From positions 23,630 to 87,629 of the forward strand of contig JABSOX010000020.1 in the NCBI GenBank assembly GCA_013215655.1: a stretch of 64,000 bases of DNA, read 5' to 3'. The DNA is from Colwellia sp. (GTDB taxonomy: Bacteria > Pseudomonadota > Gammaproteobacteria > Enterobacterales > Alteromonadaceae). Below the pieces are notes generated by a model that was not told the DNA's origin, made no database searches, and saw only the letters and a program-made list of their open reading frames with translations. The translations under genes and the position numbers were made by a program. Every line of letters starts with the position of its first letter. Position 1 is the first letter of the stretch. Shown here one piece after another: positions 25,826 to 34,574 of the stretch.

Positions 25826-27589
25826 TTATGGATAACTTAAATACGCGTCTTTCTCTTTACCTAAATACAACTTTAGAAGCTTATCCGGAGCCTTGGGTAA
25901 ATCGACACTAAGTAGTAATCCTGGCGTTTGGTTAAAATTAGTATCAATACCTATACAATGAAAAGTAGCGCCTAATTTATGATATTGCTTTAGTAAAATC
26001 GGAATGTCTTTACCATCATGTTCAATACCTGTAATCAAGGTTGATAATTGCTCTATTTCTAGATTTTCTGATGCAATAAATTCCATAACTTCAGGATGAA
26101 GCTGCCCCTTAAAAGGGACTTTAGCCATAACATCAGTAACGTTAGAGACCATAATTTCATTTATTAAAGCGACTGAACGTGGATCATAAAGCTTGCTTAA
26201 CGATACCGTACCATACAAGGTTCTATAATGAGGGTTTTGACAAACAAAAGCACCGATGCCTTTCCACAACAGCAATAAGCCATGAAAACTATTCTGATGG
26301 GCAGCAATGATAAAAGAGCGCCCCATTTCTAAACAAGGTTGTTGTTGGTTTATAAAGTCGGGACGGAAATCAAACATTTGTGCTAAATAAAGTTGTGATA
26401 AGCCGCCGTTACTTAGCAATACATCCGTTTGACCAATCCGATAAGCTCCAATAATTTCTTCATTTTTATGGTCAAAAATAAATAAATGCATATAAGTTGC
26501 ATCAAATTTATCAGTATCGCTTGCTTCACCGCTACCTTCATCAAGGGTACGAAACGTTATCTCCCGTAACCGCGCGATTTCTTGAACACACCCAGGGATT
26601 TGCTGTTGATAACCGTAATAAACAGCAAACGATTTAAAATCTATTAGGTGCTGTTTTTCTGGTAAAGCTGATAGTTCATCTTTAATCGTTAGAGGCTCTG
26701 CGGCGACACTTATCTCCTGGAAATATTTTGGTTTTTCATCCTCAGGCCAAGATGAAAGATATGCTTGATCATTTAAATAACACTGCACTCTTAAAAAATC
26801 ATTCATTTGTTCCACACTTTTATATTCTTTCAATTGCTTAATATCTATGATGTTATTTGCAGCTAAACCAATAACGTGTTTATCTAACTTAAACATTTCA
26901 TGTGCCAGCATGATCAAACGAAAGCGATAATAAATACGCCCTAATCGATGAAATAATCGGCTATTGGTACCAGAAAAAAATATCGGTAAGATAGGTGCTG
27001 ATGTTTTTATTGCCAGTTGTACCGATAATCGATTCCACTGTCCGTCGCTAATTCGTTGTTTGTCTGCTTGATAAAAAGATACCCGTCCGGCAGGAAATAT
27101 AACCAATAAACCATCATTATTAAGGTGCTGAAAGCATTGCTTAATTGCCGAGGTATTTATGGGTGATTTAGGTTTTAATGGATTAGCAAAAATAAAATAG
27201 TCTTTTATTTCTTTAAATATTTGTAAACCAACATTTGCCATTATTTTAGTATCAGAGCGAAATGATGTCAGTAAATGAGCAATTATTACACCTTCAATCA
27301 TGCCATATGGGTGGTTACAAACAACAATACAACGGCCCTCTTTTGGTAATTTAGCGATTACATCATCACTCCCTTCAACAACCACCCCTAATGCTGATAA
27401 TGCTTTTTGAGTAAAATCCTGTTTGTCTAATCCTGCTAAATTGTTACTTAGATATAATTTTCGTAATTTACGAATACCTAAAAGGCGATCAAGCAGAGGG
27501 CCAAAAATAGTTAACATCATACCCAACCCTGATTTTGACGCGAATGACGATATCCGTAAGTCAGAAGTGGGTTTATCCTGTTTATCCAT
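25826..27589 (-). CDS. Fused PlsC-like and OlsB-like acyltransferase (OlsF-type)
   Basis: A 587-residue protein with two acyltransferase domains. The N-terminal half (about 60-260) is a PlsC/LPLAT domain with Asn-His-Pro-Tyr-Gly-Met-Ile-Glu-Gly near 92-100 and Phe-Pro-Ala-Gly-Arg-Val-Ser; the usual catalytic Asp is Glu. The C-terminal half (about 320-560) is an OlsB-like N-acyltransferase with Gly-Ala-Tyr-Arg-Ile-Gly and Glu-Met-Gly-Arg-Ser-Phe. In Serratia and Flavobacterium, fused OlsF makes ornithine lipids, N-acylating with the C-terminal and O-acylating with the N-terminal domain. Ornithine or related amino-lipid synthesis is therefore inferred. It is a single gene, convergent with the DinB-like gene. 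Confidence 0.87.
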   Translation of the reverse strand: MDKQDKPTSDLRISSFASKSGLGMMLTIFGPLLDRLLGIRKLRKLYLSNNLAGLDKQDFTQKALSALGVVVEGSDDVIAKLPKEGRCIVVCNHPYGMIEGVIIAHLLTSFRSDTKIMANVGLQIFKEIKDYFIFANPLKPKSPINTSAIKQCFQHLNNDGLLVIFPAGRVSFYQADKQRISDGQWNRLSVQLAIKTSAPILPIFFSGTNSRLFHRLGRIYYRFRLIMLAHEMFKLDKHVIGLAANNIIDIKQLKEYKSVEQMNDFLRVQCYLNDQAYLSSWPEDEKPKYFQEISVAAEPLTIKDELSALPEKQHLIDFKSFAVYYGYQQQIPGCVQEIARLREITFRTLDEGSGEASDTDKFDATYMHLFIFDHKNEEIIGAYRIGQTDVLLSNGGLSQLYLAQMFDFRPDFINQQQPCLEMGRSFIIAAHQNSFHGLLLLWKGIGAFVCQNPHYRTLYGTVSLSKLYDPRSVALINEIMVSNVTDVMAKVPFKGQLHPEVMEFIASENLEIEQLSTLITGIEHDGKDIPILLKQYHKLGATFHCIGIDTNFNQTPGLLLSVDLPKAPDKLLKLYLGKEKDAYLSYP

Positions 27590-27621
27590 AAGATTTAAAT
27601 TACTTTGTAATGTTCGAAAGA

Positions 27622-27924
27622 TTAACGATGGGATGAATAACCAAAGAATAACACTACTATTATTTCTTTAAAACTTGCGTTAACTAACCAATAACGCCAG
27701 CTTTTATTTACCGTGTTATTTTTGTTTATTCTTGATTTTAGATGAGATTTTTTCTCATTACGATATTTTTCATTTGCTAAGTTATTTTTATAGCGTTGTT
27801 CATCAGCCATATTGGCACGGCTGGAAAAATTAAGTCGAGCCTCTGCACTTATATTCGACAATAAACTACCACTATAAGCAGTTTTAGCTGTAATTTTACC
27901 TCTAGGTCTAGGAGTACTACACAT
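27622..27924 (-). CDS. Hypothetical basic protein, 100 aa
   Basis: Not recognised. From the ATG at 27924 it is about 100 residues long, very rich in Asn, Lys, Arg and Ser, with a central Lys/Arg/Asn-rich stretch and a short hydrophobic patch near the C-terminus. A GAGAG ribosome site six bases before this ATG favours it over the ATG two codons upstream at 27930. It lies 32 bp upstream of the OlsF-type gene on the same strand. Possible lineage-specific protein; coding status is moderately supported. Confidence 0.4.
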   Translation of the reverse strand: MCSTPRPRGKITAKTAYSGSLLSNISAEARLNFSSRANMADEQRYKNNLANEKYRNEKKSHLKSRINKNNTVNKSWRYWLVNASFKEIIVVLFFGYSSHR

Positions 27925-28068
27925 AATCATCTCTCAACTAAGCTTTCAAAACTAAAAATTTATGTGAAATTAATAATATTTAGATGATGGCAAATGAAAA
28001 AGGTTACAAAAAAGTGTTATGTCATTTTCATTAAGTTTGTGATCTTGTTGTACGTAGGAAAAATAAAT

Positions 28069-28132
28069 CGGGGCAAGGCGCTCGATTGAGCAATAGCTGG
28101 CTATTGGGATTGGGGGCAACGCCGCCGTGGCG
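28069..28132. repeat. GC-rich palindromic intergenic repeat
   Basis: A clearly GC-rich island in AT-rich DNA (27925-28185 has no gene). It contains a perfect hairpin CAATAGC-TG-GCTATTG (28091-28106) flanked by GGCAAGGCG and GCAACGCCGCC. It resembles dispersed palindromic repeats I associate with Colwellia-like genomes, but there is no second copy in this window. Confidence 0.45.
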
Positions 28133-28185
28133 TATTTTAACTAGATCAAGTGAGCAATAATTTAATAAAATTGGCATTAATGCTA

Positions 28186-28350
28186 TTATTTATGAATGCT
28201 CACTGGGGTGTTTTCTGGCTTAAGTGACGTTTCTTCTTTTTTTGACAACTTATGATAAGTCATCGAAGCCATTTTATGTCCTGCAACACAGCAGTTAAAG
28301 CCGATGGTACAAAAAACACAAGGAAGTAATTTATACTCTAGTCTTTTCAT
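28186..28350 (-). CDS. Small Cys-rich protein, 54 aa
   Basis: A short gene with an ideal ribosome site (GGAGTG seven bases before the ATG at 28350). The product has cysteines at 11, 14, 20 and 21 in the pattern Cys-X2-Cys-X5-Cys-Cys, followed by His25 and His33. The segment 8-24 is hydrophobic enough to touch or cross a membrane, and the C-terminal half is polar. It could bind a metal or cluster, but this is inferred from residues only. I do not recognise the family. It lies downstream of arfA on the same strand, about 100 bp beyond the arfA terminator. Confidence 0.62.
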   Translation of the reverse strand: MKRLEYKLLPCVFCTIGFNCCVAGHKMASMTYHKLSKKEETSLKPENTPVSIHK

Positions 28351-28430
28351 GATTGCACTCCACTATATTTCTTAAAAGAATAGATCGCTTTTTTCATAAA
28401 AAATTCAGCTAATATAATGATAAAAATAAA

Positions 28431-28474
28431 AGCCTTATCTAATAACAACATTTATGCGGCTATTAAATAAGGCT
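28431..28474 (-). terminator. Terminator hairpin overlapping the end of arfA
   Basis: On the minus strand AGCCTTATTTAATA (28474-28461) pairs with TATTAGATAAGGCT (28444-28431), 13 of 14 bases. A T-rich tail (TTTATTTTTA) follows. The 5' arm covers codons 65-69 of arfA and the TAA stop (28454-28452) lies in the loop. Confidence 0.85.
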
Positions 28475-28667
28475 CTTGTCCTTTATGCTGATATTTTTCT
28501 TTGCGTTGATAGGCACCTTTACCTTTTTTAGCTTGTACTATTTGTTGTTTATACACTTTAGAAGTAACTAACGCAGCGAGAAAATTATCTTTAATAACTC
28601 CTCTACCTAAATCCACCGCAACTCTTGTTATCGTCGTTTGTTTATTTTTCTTTTTGAGCTTACCCAT
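28452..28667 (-). CDS. arfA: Alternative ribosome-rescue factor ArfA
   Basis: A 71-residue basic protein that frees ribosomes stalled on mRNA without a stop codon by recruiting RF2, as a backup to tmRNA. The core Ile-Lys-Asp-Asn near residue 25, then Ala-Ala-Leu, and Lys-Lys-Gly-Lys-Gly-Ala-Tyr-Gln-Arg-Lys match E. coli ArfA (Ile-Lys-Asp-Asn, Lys-Lys-Gly-Lys-Gly-Ser-Tyr-Met-Arg-Lys). The N-terminus is longer and Lys-rich. In E. coli, a hairpin in the arfA reading frame is cut by RNase III, so mRNA usually lacks a stop and the protein accumulates only when tmRNA fails. A hairpin here spans the last codons and stop, suggesting the same control. Confidence 0.9.
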   Translation of the reverse strand: MGKLKKKNKQTTITRVAVDLGRGVIKDNFLAALVTSKVYKQQIVQAKKGKGAYQRKEKYQHKGQEPYLIAA

Positions 28668-28750
28668 AATACCGTCCTCAATTTAATGAGCGACTATTAT
28701 AAGCAATAAACGAAAATAAAACATCACCACGCTATGACATCCATATCAAA

Positions 28751-28767
28751 TCGTTCATCCTGAACAT
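28751..28767 (-). repeat. Dispersed hairpin repeat copy at the fre terminator
   Basis: Contains GTTCATCCTGAAC and abuts the T tract of the fre terminator. On the minus strand it reads TTTTTATGTTCAGGATGAAC, the same junction seen after the cytochrome c and SapC terminators. Confidence 0.8.
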
Positions 28768-28769
28768 AA

Positions 28770-28800
28770 AAAGCCGATTAAACATCGTTTAATCGGCTTT
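28770..28800 (-). terminator. Rho-independent terminator of fre
   Basis: Perfect 14-bp arms (28770-28783 and 28787-28800) with a 3-base loop, followed on the minus strand by a T run. It lies 20 bp after the fre stop codon. Confidence 0.95.
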
Positions 28801-28819
28801 AGAATATAATTAAAGGTTA

Positions 28820-29515
28820 TTAAATATAGGCGAAAGCATCTGCATACATATGTTCAATCAATGCGCCACGTTCAAGGAAATCTTTACGAACAGCACCCAC
28901 CATATCGAAACGTCCTGCCAAATAAATATCATAATCAGCTAGATTATTTATATCATTCATTACCACCTTATGAACCATACCAACCTTTCCTTGCCAATGG
29001 TCATGAGGTGTTTCAACCACCGCGTGAAAAGTACTGTTGGCAATTGATGATATTGTTTGCACTGTTTGCTCAAGTTCATAACAGGCACTGGGATCACGTA
29101 AGCCCCAGTAAACAACAACTTGACGAGTTGTTTTCTGCTTAGCTAAATATTCAAACATTGATTTGATATATGAAAAACCCGTGCCTCCAGCTAGCAATAA
29201 CAACGGTCGTTCACTCTCCGTACGTAACTGAGCGTCTCCCATCGGTATTTCAATAGTTACTGTCGATGTTGCTTTTATATGATCAATTACTTGCATGGGG
29301 TAACTATCAGCAGCAAAAGCACCTATTTGCAATTCAATAAATTCCGCACCGGGCTCACTAGCAATAGAAAACGGACGTTTGTCATCTTCACTCATAACAA
29401 AATTTAAATACTGTCCGGGGATAAAATCGATTGGTTTACTCGGTTTTAATAAAACCTTATAAACAAACTCCGTTAATGACTCTAACGATTCTATCTGACA
29501 ATTCACTACATTCAT
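28820..29515 (-). CDS. fre: NAD(P)H-flavin reductase Fre
   Basis: Reduces free flavins with NAD(P)H and can deliver electrons to iron complexes, cob(III)alamin or luciferase-type enzymes. The 231 residues compare with 233 in E. coli. The flavin-binding motif Arg-Pro-Phe-Ser-Ile-Ala-Ser, the nucleotide-binding Gly-Gly-Thr-Gly-Phe-Ser-Tyr and the C-terminal Gly-Arg-Phe-Asp-Met-Val with Asp-Ala-Phe-Ala-Tyr-Ile are present. The ATG at 29515 is chosen over a TTG eight codons upstream because the family starts there and AAAGG precedes it. It follows ubiD as in E. coli. Confidence 0.95.
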   Translation of the reverse strand: MNVVNCQIESLESLTEFVYKVLLKPSKPIDFIPGQYLNFVMSEDDKRPFSIASEPGAEFIELQIGAFAADSYPMQVIDHIKATSTVTIEIPMGDAQLRTESERPLLLLAGGTGFSYIKSMFEYLAKQKTTRQVVVYWGLRDPSACYELEQTVQTISSIANSTFHAVVETPHDHWQGKVGMVHKVVMNDINNLADYDIYLAGRFDMVGAVRKDFLERGALIEHMYADAFAYI

Positions 29516-29579
29516 TTTTCTATAACCTTTATACAACAAACATCAATATTCTATATGTTCACTATTTTACATCAACGGG

Positions 29580-31064
29580 CTACTCAAAGATATTGAGTTC
29601 ATCCCACAAGTCATCAATTTCATTTTTAATAGATTGATCCATTTCAATGGGTTCACCCCACTCTCTAGTTGTTTCACCGGGCCATTTATTTGTTGCATCC
29701 ATGCCCATTTTTGATCCCAAACCAGAAACAGGAGAGGCAAAATCGAGATAATCAATCGGCGTATTTTCAATAAGAACGGTATCACGGCTAGGATCCATAC
29801 GTGTAGTTATCGCCCAAATAACATCTTTCCAATCACGCGCATTAATATCATCGTCACAAACAATAACAAACTTGGTATACATAAATTGTCGTAAAAAAGA
29901 CCAGACGCCCATCATTACTCTTTTTGCATGACCCGCATATTGCTTTTTAATAGTCACTATTGCTAATCGATACGAACAGCCTTCTGGAGGAAGATAAAAA
30001 TCCTGAATTTCAGGGAATTGCTTTTGTAAAATAGGTATAAAAACTTCGTTTAATGCCACCCCTAAAATTGCAGGTTCATCGGGTGGACGACCTGTATAAG
30101 TACTGTGATAAATAGGGTCTTTACGATGGGTAATATGGGTTACGGTAAAAACAGGAAAATCATCTACTTCATTATAGTAACCGGTATGATCACCATAAGG
30201 TCCTTCGGCTGCCATTTCATCGGGGTCAATGTATCCTTCAAGTATTATTTCAGCAGTAGCGGGCACTTCCAAACCATTACTAATACACTTTGTAACTTCT
30301 GTTTTACTACCACGTAATAATCCAGCAAATGCATATTCAGATAAAGTATCAGGTACCGGCGTTACCGCTCCTAAAATGGTTGCCGGATCGGCACCTAATG
30401 CCACTGATACTGGAAACATTTCGCCCGGATGTTCTTTTTTCCATTCCAGGAAATCTAATGCGCCACCTCGATGAGATAACCAACGCATGATGACTTTATT
30501 TTTGCCTAATAATTGCTGGCGATATATCCCTAAATTCTGACGTTCTTTATGAGGGCCTTTGGTTACTGTTAAACCCCACGTAATTAAGGGGGCAACATCA
30601 CCTGGCCAACAGGTTTGAATAGGTAAAGAGGTTAAATCTACTTCATCACCTTCCATAATAACTTGCTGACAAAGTGCCTTTTTAATCACTTTGACTGGCA
30701 TATTTAATACTTGTTTATAAACAGGTATTTTACTTAACGCGTCACGAAACCCTTTAGGTGGCTCTGGCTCTTTCAGCATAGCCAACAACTTACCCACATC
30801 TCGCAATGCTTTAACGTCCGTTTGACCCATAGCCAAAGCGACCCGTTCAGGCGTGCCAAATAAATTGGTTAGTACTGGAATTTTACTTTCAACACCATCT
30901 TTATCTATCGGGCGTTCAAATAGTAGCGCCGGACCTGCTGCTCGCAAGGTACGATCACTGATTTCAGTCATAGCCAAATTAGTAGATATTGGTTGAGTTA
31001 TGCGTTTTAACTGCCCCATTTTTTCTAATTGAGCAATAAAGTCTCTTAAATCACTGTATTTCAT
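29580..31064 (-). CDS. ubiD: 4-hydroxy-3-polyprenylbenzoate decarboxylase UbiD
   Basis: Removes the carboxyl group from the ubiquinone precursor using prenylated FMN made by UbiX. From the ATG at 31064 it has 494 residues (E. coli 497). The opening Met-Lys-Tyr-Ser-Asp-Leu-Arg-Asp-Phe matches the family. The catalytic [10 protein letters not shown] region and the Arg-X3-Leu-Gly-Ile-Tyr-Arg metal/FMN segment are intact. An extended ORF to 31130 adds 22 residues with no family support. No strong ribosome site is visible. It lies upstream of fre. Confidence 0.96.
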   Translation of the reverse strand: MKYSDLRDFIAQLEKMGQLKRITQPISTNLAMTEISDRTLRAAGPALLFERPIDKDGVESKIPVLTNLFGTPERVALAMGQTDVKALRDVGKLLAMLKEPEPPKGFRDALSKIPVYKQVLNMPVKVIKKALCQQVIMEGDEVDLTSLPIQTCWPGDVAPLITWGLTVTKGPHKERQNLGIYRQQLLGKNKVIMRWLSHRGGALDFLEWKKEHPGEMFPVSVALGADPATILGAVTPVPDTLSEYAFAGLLRGSKTEVTKCISNGLEVPATAEIILEGYIDPDEMAAEGPYGDHTGYYNEVDDFPVFTVTHITHRKDPIYHSTYTGRPPDEPAILGVALNEVFIPILQKQFPEIQDFYLPPEGCSYRLAIVTIKKQYAGHAKRVMMGVWSFLRQFMYTKFVIVCDDDINARDWKDVIWAITTRMDPSRDTVLIENTPIDYLDFASPVSGLGSKMGMDATNKWPGETTREWGEPIEMDQSIKNEIDDLWDELNIFE

Positions 31065-31148
31065 AAATAAGAATATTTTTTTATTGGTAGTTGGATTATA
31101 CGCTATTGATAGCAGATATGAAAAATCCAACGGTCAGATTTAAACTGA

Positions 31149-31758
31149 CTACAATTTTAATTGACGATGAGCTGCTTGAAGATGTTTAACAATTTCAATA
31201 TCTGATGACTTATTCATCGCAAAATAAAGAGCGGAGGAAGCAAGGTCTAATTTATAAAAGGGCTTAATACCACGACAATCAATTTTAAAGTGTTCGCAGC
31301 CCGCTTTGAAACTAGATAAATTTTCCGGAAATAAATCTATTCGATGTTGTACCAATTTATAGAAATTTTGTTTACCGTGTCCAATGAAACTTATCCTCAC
31401 AGTCTGCCGTTCGAGCTAAAGAATATATTAAGGTATTTTTCTGCGTTAATGCCATTTTATAAGCACGCGACCATGGCAACATCTTAATATCATAACTAAA
31501 CCCTGCTTGTTCTATGGTATCTGTAACTATATCTGTAGCTGGGCCAACTATTTTTCCTTTCTCTTTATACTGTAGTATCACGGAATCTTCGGTGATTATA
31601 TTAATAGTAACAACTTTAGCATTTGCGACAGAGCATTGGCTAAGATTAAAGGCTAAGATTATAAATACGAAAGTAATACTGCGCTTAGAAATATTTTTTG
31701 GTGGTGGGTAGAAAAATGCGCATACTACATTAGAAAAACCTATTGGTATATAAATCAA
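31149..31758 (-). pseudogene. Broken periplasmic solute-binding protein (SBP_bac_3-like)
   Basis: Two overlapping minus-strand fragments in different frames belong to one former gene. The first (31758-31372) gives a signal peptide ending near Val-Ala-Asn-Ala and the N-terminal lobe, including Pro-Ala-Thr-Asp-Ile-Val and Pro-Trp-Ser-Arg-Ala-Tyr. The second (from 31400 to 31149) gives the C-terminal part, with Arg-Ile-Asp-Leu-Phe-Pro and a closing helix. Compared with the family, about 60-70 residues between them are missing, so an internal deletion plus frameshift is likely. Intact relatives bind amino acids or unknown small solutes. It sits between ubiD and another pseudogene. Confidence 0.78.
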
Positions 31759-31820
31759 CCATATTGTTTTTATGTAAGTCAGAATTCGTTTGATACATAA
31801 CTAAATAAAGAGGCATTAAA

Positions 31821-32306
31821 TTGAAATTACCTTTTATTATCATCACCTTGCTAATATCAAACTCTGTAAATGCTAACTGTTAAAGCAAAGAATATTTAGC
31901 ATTCGATTTTTGGTTAGGTAACTGGTAGGTAACTACTACTAGTGATAACGTTGTTCGACACAATAAAATCACTAAAACAAATGATGGTTGTACCTTATTA
32001 GAAAAATACTCAACGCCTAATGGTTACCTAGGAAAAAGCTTAAATATTTATAATAAACAAACGTAAAAATGCCACCAAACATGGACAGATAGTACCGGGT
32101 TATTATTGCAACTACACGGCAATATTATTGGTAACAGTATGGTTATGACAGGACTGACAATTGATGAAAATAATAATAGTATTATCAACAGAATCACATG
32201 GAGTCCAAAACCTAGTGGAACAGTCAGACAGCTTTGGCAAACAAGTCATGATAATGGTAAAACGTGGCAGACGACATTTGATGGGTTATATACCAAAACA
32301 CCATAA
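31821..32306 (+). pseudogene. DUF1579-like exported protein with three in-frame stops
   Basis: A 162-codon frame is open from a TTG at 31821 (AGAGG ribosome site just before it) to the TAA at 32304 except for stops at 31881 (TAA), 31926 (TAG) and 32064 (TAA). There is no frameshift. The conceptual product has a signal peptide (about 1-18), then Phe-Asp-Phe-Trp-Leu-Gly-Asn-Trp, and near the end Thr-Trp-Ser-Pro-X-Pro with Gly-Lys-Thr-Trp. These match a DUF1579-like family of secreted proteins of unknown function. All three stops are one C-to-T change from a glutamine codon. The family also has a Trp at the present Cys near 32070. Confidence 0.8.
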
Positions 32307-32320
32307 TTTTTGAAACAAAA

Positions 32321-32341
32321 ACGCCAGCTTAATACTGGCGT
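32321..32341 (-). terminator. Rho-independent terminator of rho
   Basis: Perfect ACGCCAG/CTGGCGT arms (32321-32327, 32335-32341) with a 7-base loop, followed on the minus strand by TTTTTG. It lies 31 bp beyond the rho stop codon. Confidence 0.9.
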
Positions 32342-32372
32342 CAATCGTAAATTTATTGATATTTGAAACTTA

Positions 32373-33632
32373 TTATTTACGTTTCATTGAATCAAAAAAC
32401 TCATTATTGGTTTTAGTCATCGCTAATTTATCAATAAGGAATTCAATGGCACCCACTTCATCCATTTCATGAACAATTTTTCGCAAAATCCACATTTTTT
32501 GTAATTCATCAGGCTTAGTAATAAGCTCTTCACGACGAGTACCACTGCGATTAATATTAATCGCTGGAAAAACACGTTTTTCCGATATTTTACGAGACAG
32601 GTGTAATTCCATATTACCCGTACCTTTAAACTCTTCGTAAATAACTTCATCCATTTTAGAGCCAGTTTCAACTAACGCCGTAGCAATAATAGTTAAACTA
32701 CCACCTTCTTCAATTTTACGTGCTGCACCAAAAAAACGTTTCGGGCGATGTAATGCATTAGCGTCAACACCACCGGTTAATATTTTCCCAGATGAAGGAA
32801 TAACCGTATTATACGCACGTGCTAAACGGGTAATTGAATCAAGTAAAATAACCACATCTTTTTTATGCTCAACCAAGCGCTTAGCTTTTTCGATAACCAT
32901 TTCTGCAACTTGTACATGTCGACTTGCTGGTTCATCAAAAGTAGAAGCGACCACTTCACCCTTTACTAGGCGTTGCATTTCAGTCACTTCTTCAGGTCGT
33001 TCATCAATGAGTAAAACAATTAATTCAGCATCAGGATGATTATGGGCAATACTTTGTGCAATGTTTTGTAATAATAACGTTTTACCTGCTTTTGGCGGAG
33101 CAACAATCAATCCACGTTGGCCCATACCAATGGGCGAGGCTAAATCTAATACTCGAGCGGTAATATCTTCTGTTGAACCATTACCGCGTTCCATCGTCAT
33201 TCGACTTATTGGATGAATAGGCGTTAAATTTTCGAATAATATTTTATGACGAGAATTGTCAGGGCGATCAAAATTAACTTCACTCACTTTTAATAAAGCA
33301 AAATAACGCTCACCATCTTTTGGTGGGCGAATTTTACCGTGAATAGTATCACCGGTACGCATACTAAAACGGCGAATTTGACTAGGTGATACATAAATAT
33401 CATCAGGTCCAGCTAAATATGAACAATCTGCTGAACGCAAAAATCCAAAGCCATCTTGCAATATTTCTAAAACACCACCACCAAAAATATCTTCGCCGCC
33501 TTTTGCATGAGCTTTTAAAATGGCAAAAATAATATCTTGTTTACGTGAACGAGCTAAATGCTCAAGTTTCATTGATTCAGCGAGTTTTAATAATTCGCCA
33601 ACGGATTGTTCTTTAAGTTCGGTAAGATTCAT
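32373..33632 (-). CDS. rho: Transcription termination factor Rho
   Basis: Hexameric RNA-dependent ATPase that ends transcription; 419 residues, exactly the E. coli length. The RNA-binding domain (1-130) contains Gly-Phe-Gly-Phe-Leu-Arg and Asp-Asp-Ile-Tyr-Val-Ser-Pro. The Walker A motif Pro-Pro-Lys-Ala-Gly-Lys-Thr has Lys184. The Walker B Asp, the Q loop and R loop (Gly-Ser-Leu-Thr-Ile) are intact. The upstream stretch 33633-33844 holds the trxA terminator and a leader of roughly 170 bp; E. coli rho is autoregulated in its leader, and the same may hold here. Confidence 0.98.
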   Translation of the reverse strand: MNLTELKEQSVGELLKLAESMKLEHLARSRKQDIIFAILKAHAKGGEDIFGGGVLEILQDGFGFLRSADCSYLAGPDDIYVSPSQIRRFSMRTGDTIHGKIRPPKDGERYFALLKVSEVNFDRPDNSRHKILFENLTPIHPISRMTMERGNGSTEDITARVLDLASPIGMGQRGLIVAPPKAGKTLLLQNIAQSIAHNHPDAELIVLLIDERPEEVTEMQRLVKGEVVASTFDEPASRHVQVAEMVIEKAKRLVEHKKDVVILLDSITRLARAYNTVIPSSGKILTGGVDANALHRPKRFFGAARKIEEGGSLTIIATALVETGSKMDEVIYEEFKGTGNMELHLSRKISEKRVFPAININRSGTRREELITKPDELQKMWILRKIVHEMDEVGAIEFLIDKLAMTKTNNEFFDSMKRK

Positions 33633-33810
33633 AGTGGGGTTTCTTAGACTAATTTATATTGCAATGCATTGCATAGAGGTTCTGCATGAATGTTAGAGTT
33701 GATTTTGGATGTGTTTAGATCTTATTGAATGTTAAACTTAGCACTAAAATTAAAATTCGTAAAGTAACAAAAGATGTATATTTAAAAATATGTCATTTAA
33801 CTTTAAACAA

Positions 33811-33834
33811 AAGGCTCGCAAATTAACGAGCCTT
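33811..33834 (-). terminator. Rho-independent terminator of trxA
   Basis: AAGGCTCG/CGAGCCTT arms (33811-33818, 33827-33834) with an 8-base loop, followed on the minus strand by a T-rich run. It lies 10 bp after the trxA stop. Confidence 0.92.
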
Positions 33835-33844
33835 ATTAAAATAT

Positions 33845-34171
33845 TTATAGATTGTTATCTATAAATTCTTTTAACTGTGTTTTTGATAACGCGCCAACTT
33901 TAGTATCGGCAACAGCGCCATCTTTAAACAATAATAACGTTGGAATACCACGAATACCGTACTTAGGTGGTGTAAGTTCATTTTGGTCAATGTTTAATTT
34001 ACCAATAGTTACTTTACCTGCATACTCTTCAGCAACATCATTTAATAATGGTGCAATCATTTTACATGGTCCACACCATTCAGCCCAAAAATCAACTAAG
34101 ACAAGGCCTGAAGCATTAATTACGTCAGTATCAAAGCTGTCGTCTGTTAACTGAACAATTTTATCGCTCAT
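33845..34171 (-). CDS. trxA: Thioredoxin 1
   Basis: The main protein-disulphide reductant of the cytoplasm; 108 residues from the ATG at 34171 with a GGAG ribosome site six bases before it. An upstream extension to 34243 is not supported. The active site Trp-Cys-Gly-Pro-Cys is at 32-36, Asp27 is conserved, and the cis-proline lies in Gly-Ile-Pro-Thr-Leu. The usual Arg in the Ala-Pro-Lys-Tyr-Gly-Ile-Arg loop is kept, with Thr-Pro-Pro replacing Thr-Ala-Pro. It lies upstream of rho and divergent from rhlB, as in E. coli. Confidence 0.97.
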   Translation of the reverse strand: MSDKIVQLTDDSFDTDVINASGLVLVDFWAEWCGPCKMIAPLLNDVAEEYAGKVTIGKLNIDQNELTPPKYGIRGIPTLLLFKDGAVADTKVGALSKTQLKEFIDNNL

Positions 34172-34310
34172 TTTTTTCTCCGTTAATAATGGCATAAAAG
34201 CCAAACTGCGGAAGATTATACCCTCAAGATAATTAATAACCAAGCACCAAAGTGATTACTCTAAGATCAAATAAGTAAAACAAATTACGAATTCGACTAA
34301 CTTCCCCTAT

Positions 34311-34574
34311 TATACCCGCTCTACTTCAAGATGCGGTGTTCAGTGGAAATTTAAAAGACTTTAGGCAGGCATTCATTGTAAAGAATGGTCATTCCCTTCA
34401 CAAAATGAATAACGCGGCATAAAGTCTTTTAAAAACCACCCAAAGGGGAGCATAGAGCAACATCACTTCGTTGTTGCACCAATTTGTAAGGGAGTACCAT
34501 GACTTCATCGGTCCGCCTAGAAGTGAAATTGCTCTGTGTTCCTGAACTTGCATCTTGAAGTAGAACGGGTATAT
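34311..34574. mobile_element. MITE-like element with ~32-bp terminal inverted repeats (copy 2)
   Basis: The gene-free stretch 34172-34665 between trxA and rhlB is mostly this element. Its left end (34311-34343) and right end (34542-34574) are inverted copies sharing TATACCCG, TCTACTTCAAGATGC and GTTCAG. The same ends occur in the element at 286-557. The interior has internal dyads (for example CAACATCACTTCGTTGTTG near 34460) and no gene. Length (264 vs about 272 bp) and ends agree, while the interiors have diverged. Confidence 0.68.

Noticed and set aside
28861..29142. 93-codon plus-strand ORF opposite fre
   Set aside because: It is antisense to a full-length, well-conserved fre gene.
32106..32306. 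Short ORF as a separate gene
   Set aside because: It is the 3' end of the nonsense-broken DUF1579-like gene starting at 31821.
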